NCBI GenBank assembly: GCA_025358125.1
Contig: JANYKS010000101.1
Location: forward strand, 1 to 58,654
Reading direction: 5' to 3'
Source: Actinomycetes bacterium
GTDB lineage: Bacteria; Actinomycetota; Acidimicrobiia; Acidimicrobiales; Ilumatobacteraceae
Length of the DNA stretch: 58,654 nt
Under the pieces are notes generated by a model that searched no databases, was not told where the DNA came from, and saw only the letters and a program-made list of their open reading frames with translations. Position 1 is the stretch's first letter, and each line of letters opens with the position of its first letter. Positions 58,114-58,654 of the stretch are shown here, in pieces. Both the position numbers and the translations under genes were made by a program.

Positions 58114-58654
58114 GCAATCGACACGCTCCGCCACCGCGTCGGACGGCTCAATCGCGGCCGCAGCGACGAGTCGTTCAGTTGTTGACCGAGGGCCGCCGCA
58201 CCGAGGTGGAGTATTTCGCCGAATGGGCCAAGGAGTTTCGCAACCGACTGACAATCGAATTCGACCCGTTCCACGGTTCCCCGATGTCACTCGTAGAGCG
58301 CGCCGTGGACAAGGTGGATCAGCGACGCCGCTCAATGCGTCGCGGCAAGGGCGACGCCGCATTCGATGAGATCTGGTGCGTCTTCGATTGCGACGAGCAT
58401 CCCTTTGTCAACGAGCCAATCGAGCTCGCGGCGCGGCACGAGATCGGTGTGGCCTTCTCGAACCCATGCTTCGAGCTGTGGTTCGTGTTGCACGCACAGG
58501 ACCTTCGACGCCACACCGATCGTCACGCAATGCAGGGTCTGAGTGCACAGCTTGGCTTGACAGTGGGCAAGGGTTTGGTCGACGGAGCCTGGGGTCAACT
58601 CCACACGGAGTGGAGACAAGCCGACGAACGTGCCACTGCTCTCGACACCATGCA
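58110..58654 (+). CDS. RloB-like protein, AbiLii homologue (3' truncated by window)
   Basis: At least 181 residues from the GTG at 58110, open to the window end. After a basic N-terminus (PPPRRTAQSRPQRRVVQLLT), EGRRTEVEYFAEW, EIWCVFDCDEHPF and FSNPCFELWFVLH are the RloB signature blocks; the acidic residues (TEG, DCDE) recall a TOPRIM-like metal site. The role is the effector partner of the upstream ATPase in AbiL-type systems, inferred from the family. Confidence 0.87.
   Translation, partial: MSNRHAPPPRRTAQSRPQRRVVQLLTEGRRTEVEYFAEWAKEFRNRLTIEFDPFHGSPMSLVERAVDKVDQRRRSMRRGKGDAAFDEIWCVFDCDEHPFVNEPIELAARHEIGVAFSNPCFELWFVLHAQDLRRHTDRHAMQGLSAQLGLTVGKGLVDGAWGQLHTEWRQADERATALDTM

Noticed and set aside
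56770-58654. PARIS or Septu-like assignment of the ATPase module
   Set aside because: The partner has RloB motifs (SNPCFELW), not DUF4435 or an HNH nuclease.

Overview
The window is a high-GC chromosomal segment from an actinobacterium. The gene content and signals fit the class Acidimicrobiia (an Ilumatobacter-like organism), but that placement is inference. Its backbone is the gene order also known in Mycobacterium tuberculosis: argS-lysA-hom-thrC-rho-rpmE-prfA-prmC-(rpiB-glyA)-wecA-atp operon, with murA further along. Here it runs almost entirely on the minus strand, from about 54.5 kb down to 11.6 kb. Compared with that order, thrB (homoserine kinase) and the sua5/tsaC gene are missing. 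Extra blocks sit at rpmE/prfA (a DUF1800-DUF1501 pair and an unknown gene) and at prmC/rpiB (TerB-like, DPP-IV-like peptidase, alcohol dehydrogenase, nucleoside hydrolase, thiolase-like protein, all on the plus strand).

Layout. 1-7.7 kb: the end of galT, an SRPBCC protein, azlC/azlD, and a divergent glycogen module (glgB against a GT4 glucan synthase plus glgP). 7.7-12.9 kb: an enoyl-CoA hydratase whose 3' end is tandemly duplicated, a DUF559/AbiEi-like protein, meaB, a NifU-like protein, two small ORFs and a murA of the fosfomycin-insensitive (Asp) type. 12.9-20.8 kb: an MFS transporter, a hydrolase, a J-domain protein, an F420/PPOX protein, a duplicated-domain protein, an S9 peptidase, glpX and an SDR. 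20.8-31.9 kb: the complete F1Fo ATP synthase operon with separate b, b' and delta genes, preceded by wecA, glyA and rpiB. 32-38.1 kb: the plus-strand metabolic block. 38.1-38.7 kb: palindromic repeats. 38.7-54.5 kb: prmC, prfA, the secreted-protein pair, rpmE, rho, thrC, hom, a PemK-like protein, lysA and argS.

At 54.6 kb a tRNA-Arg(CCG) gene marks the edge of an accessory region. It holds about 0.5 kb without genes, then a divergent unit: an unclassified Abi/UG-like reverse transcriptase on the minus strand, and on the plus strand an AAA15-type ATPase overlapping a RloB-like gene that runs off the window. ATPase plus RloB is the composition of the AbiL phage-defence system. The divergent reverse transcriptase next to it is the most promising candidate for an undescribed combination.

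Two genome-scale signals stand out. First, about two dozen genes have a TANNNT-type -10 box 6-9 nt before the start codon, which is the signature of leaderless transcription; I used it to choose starts. Second, a 43-bp palindromic repeat occurs in two clusters 28 kb apart. I see no CRISPR array, insertion sequence or rRNA.
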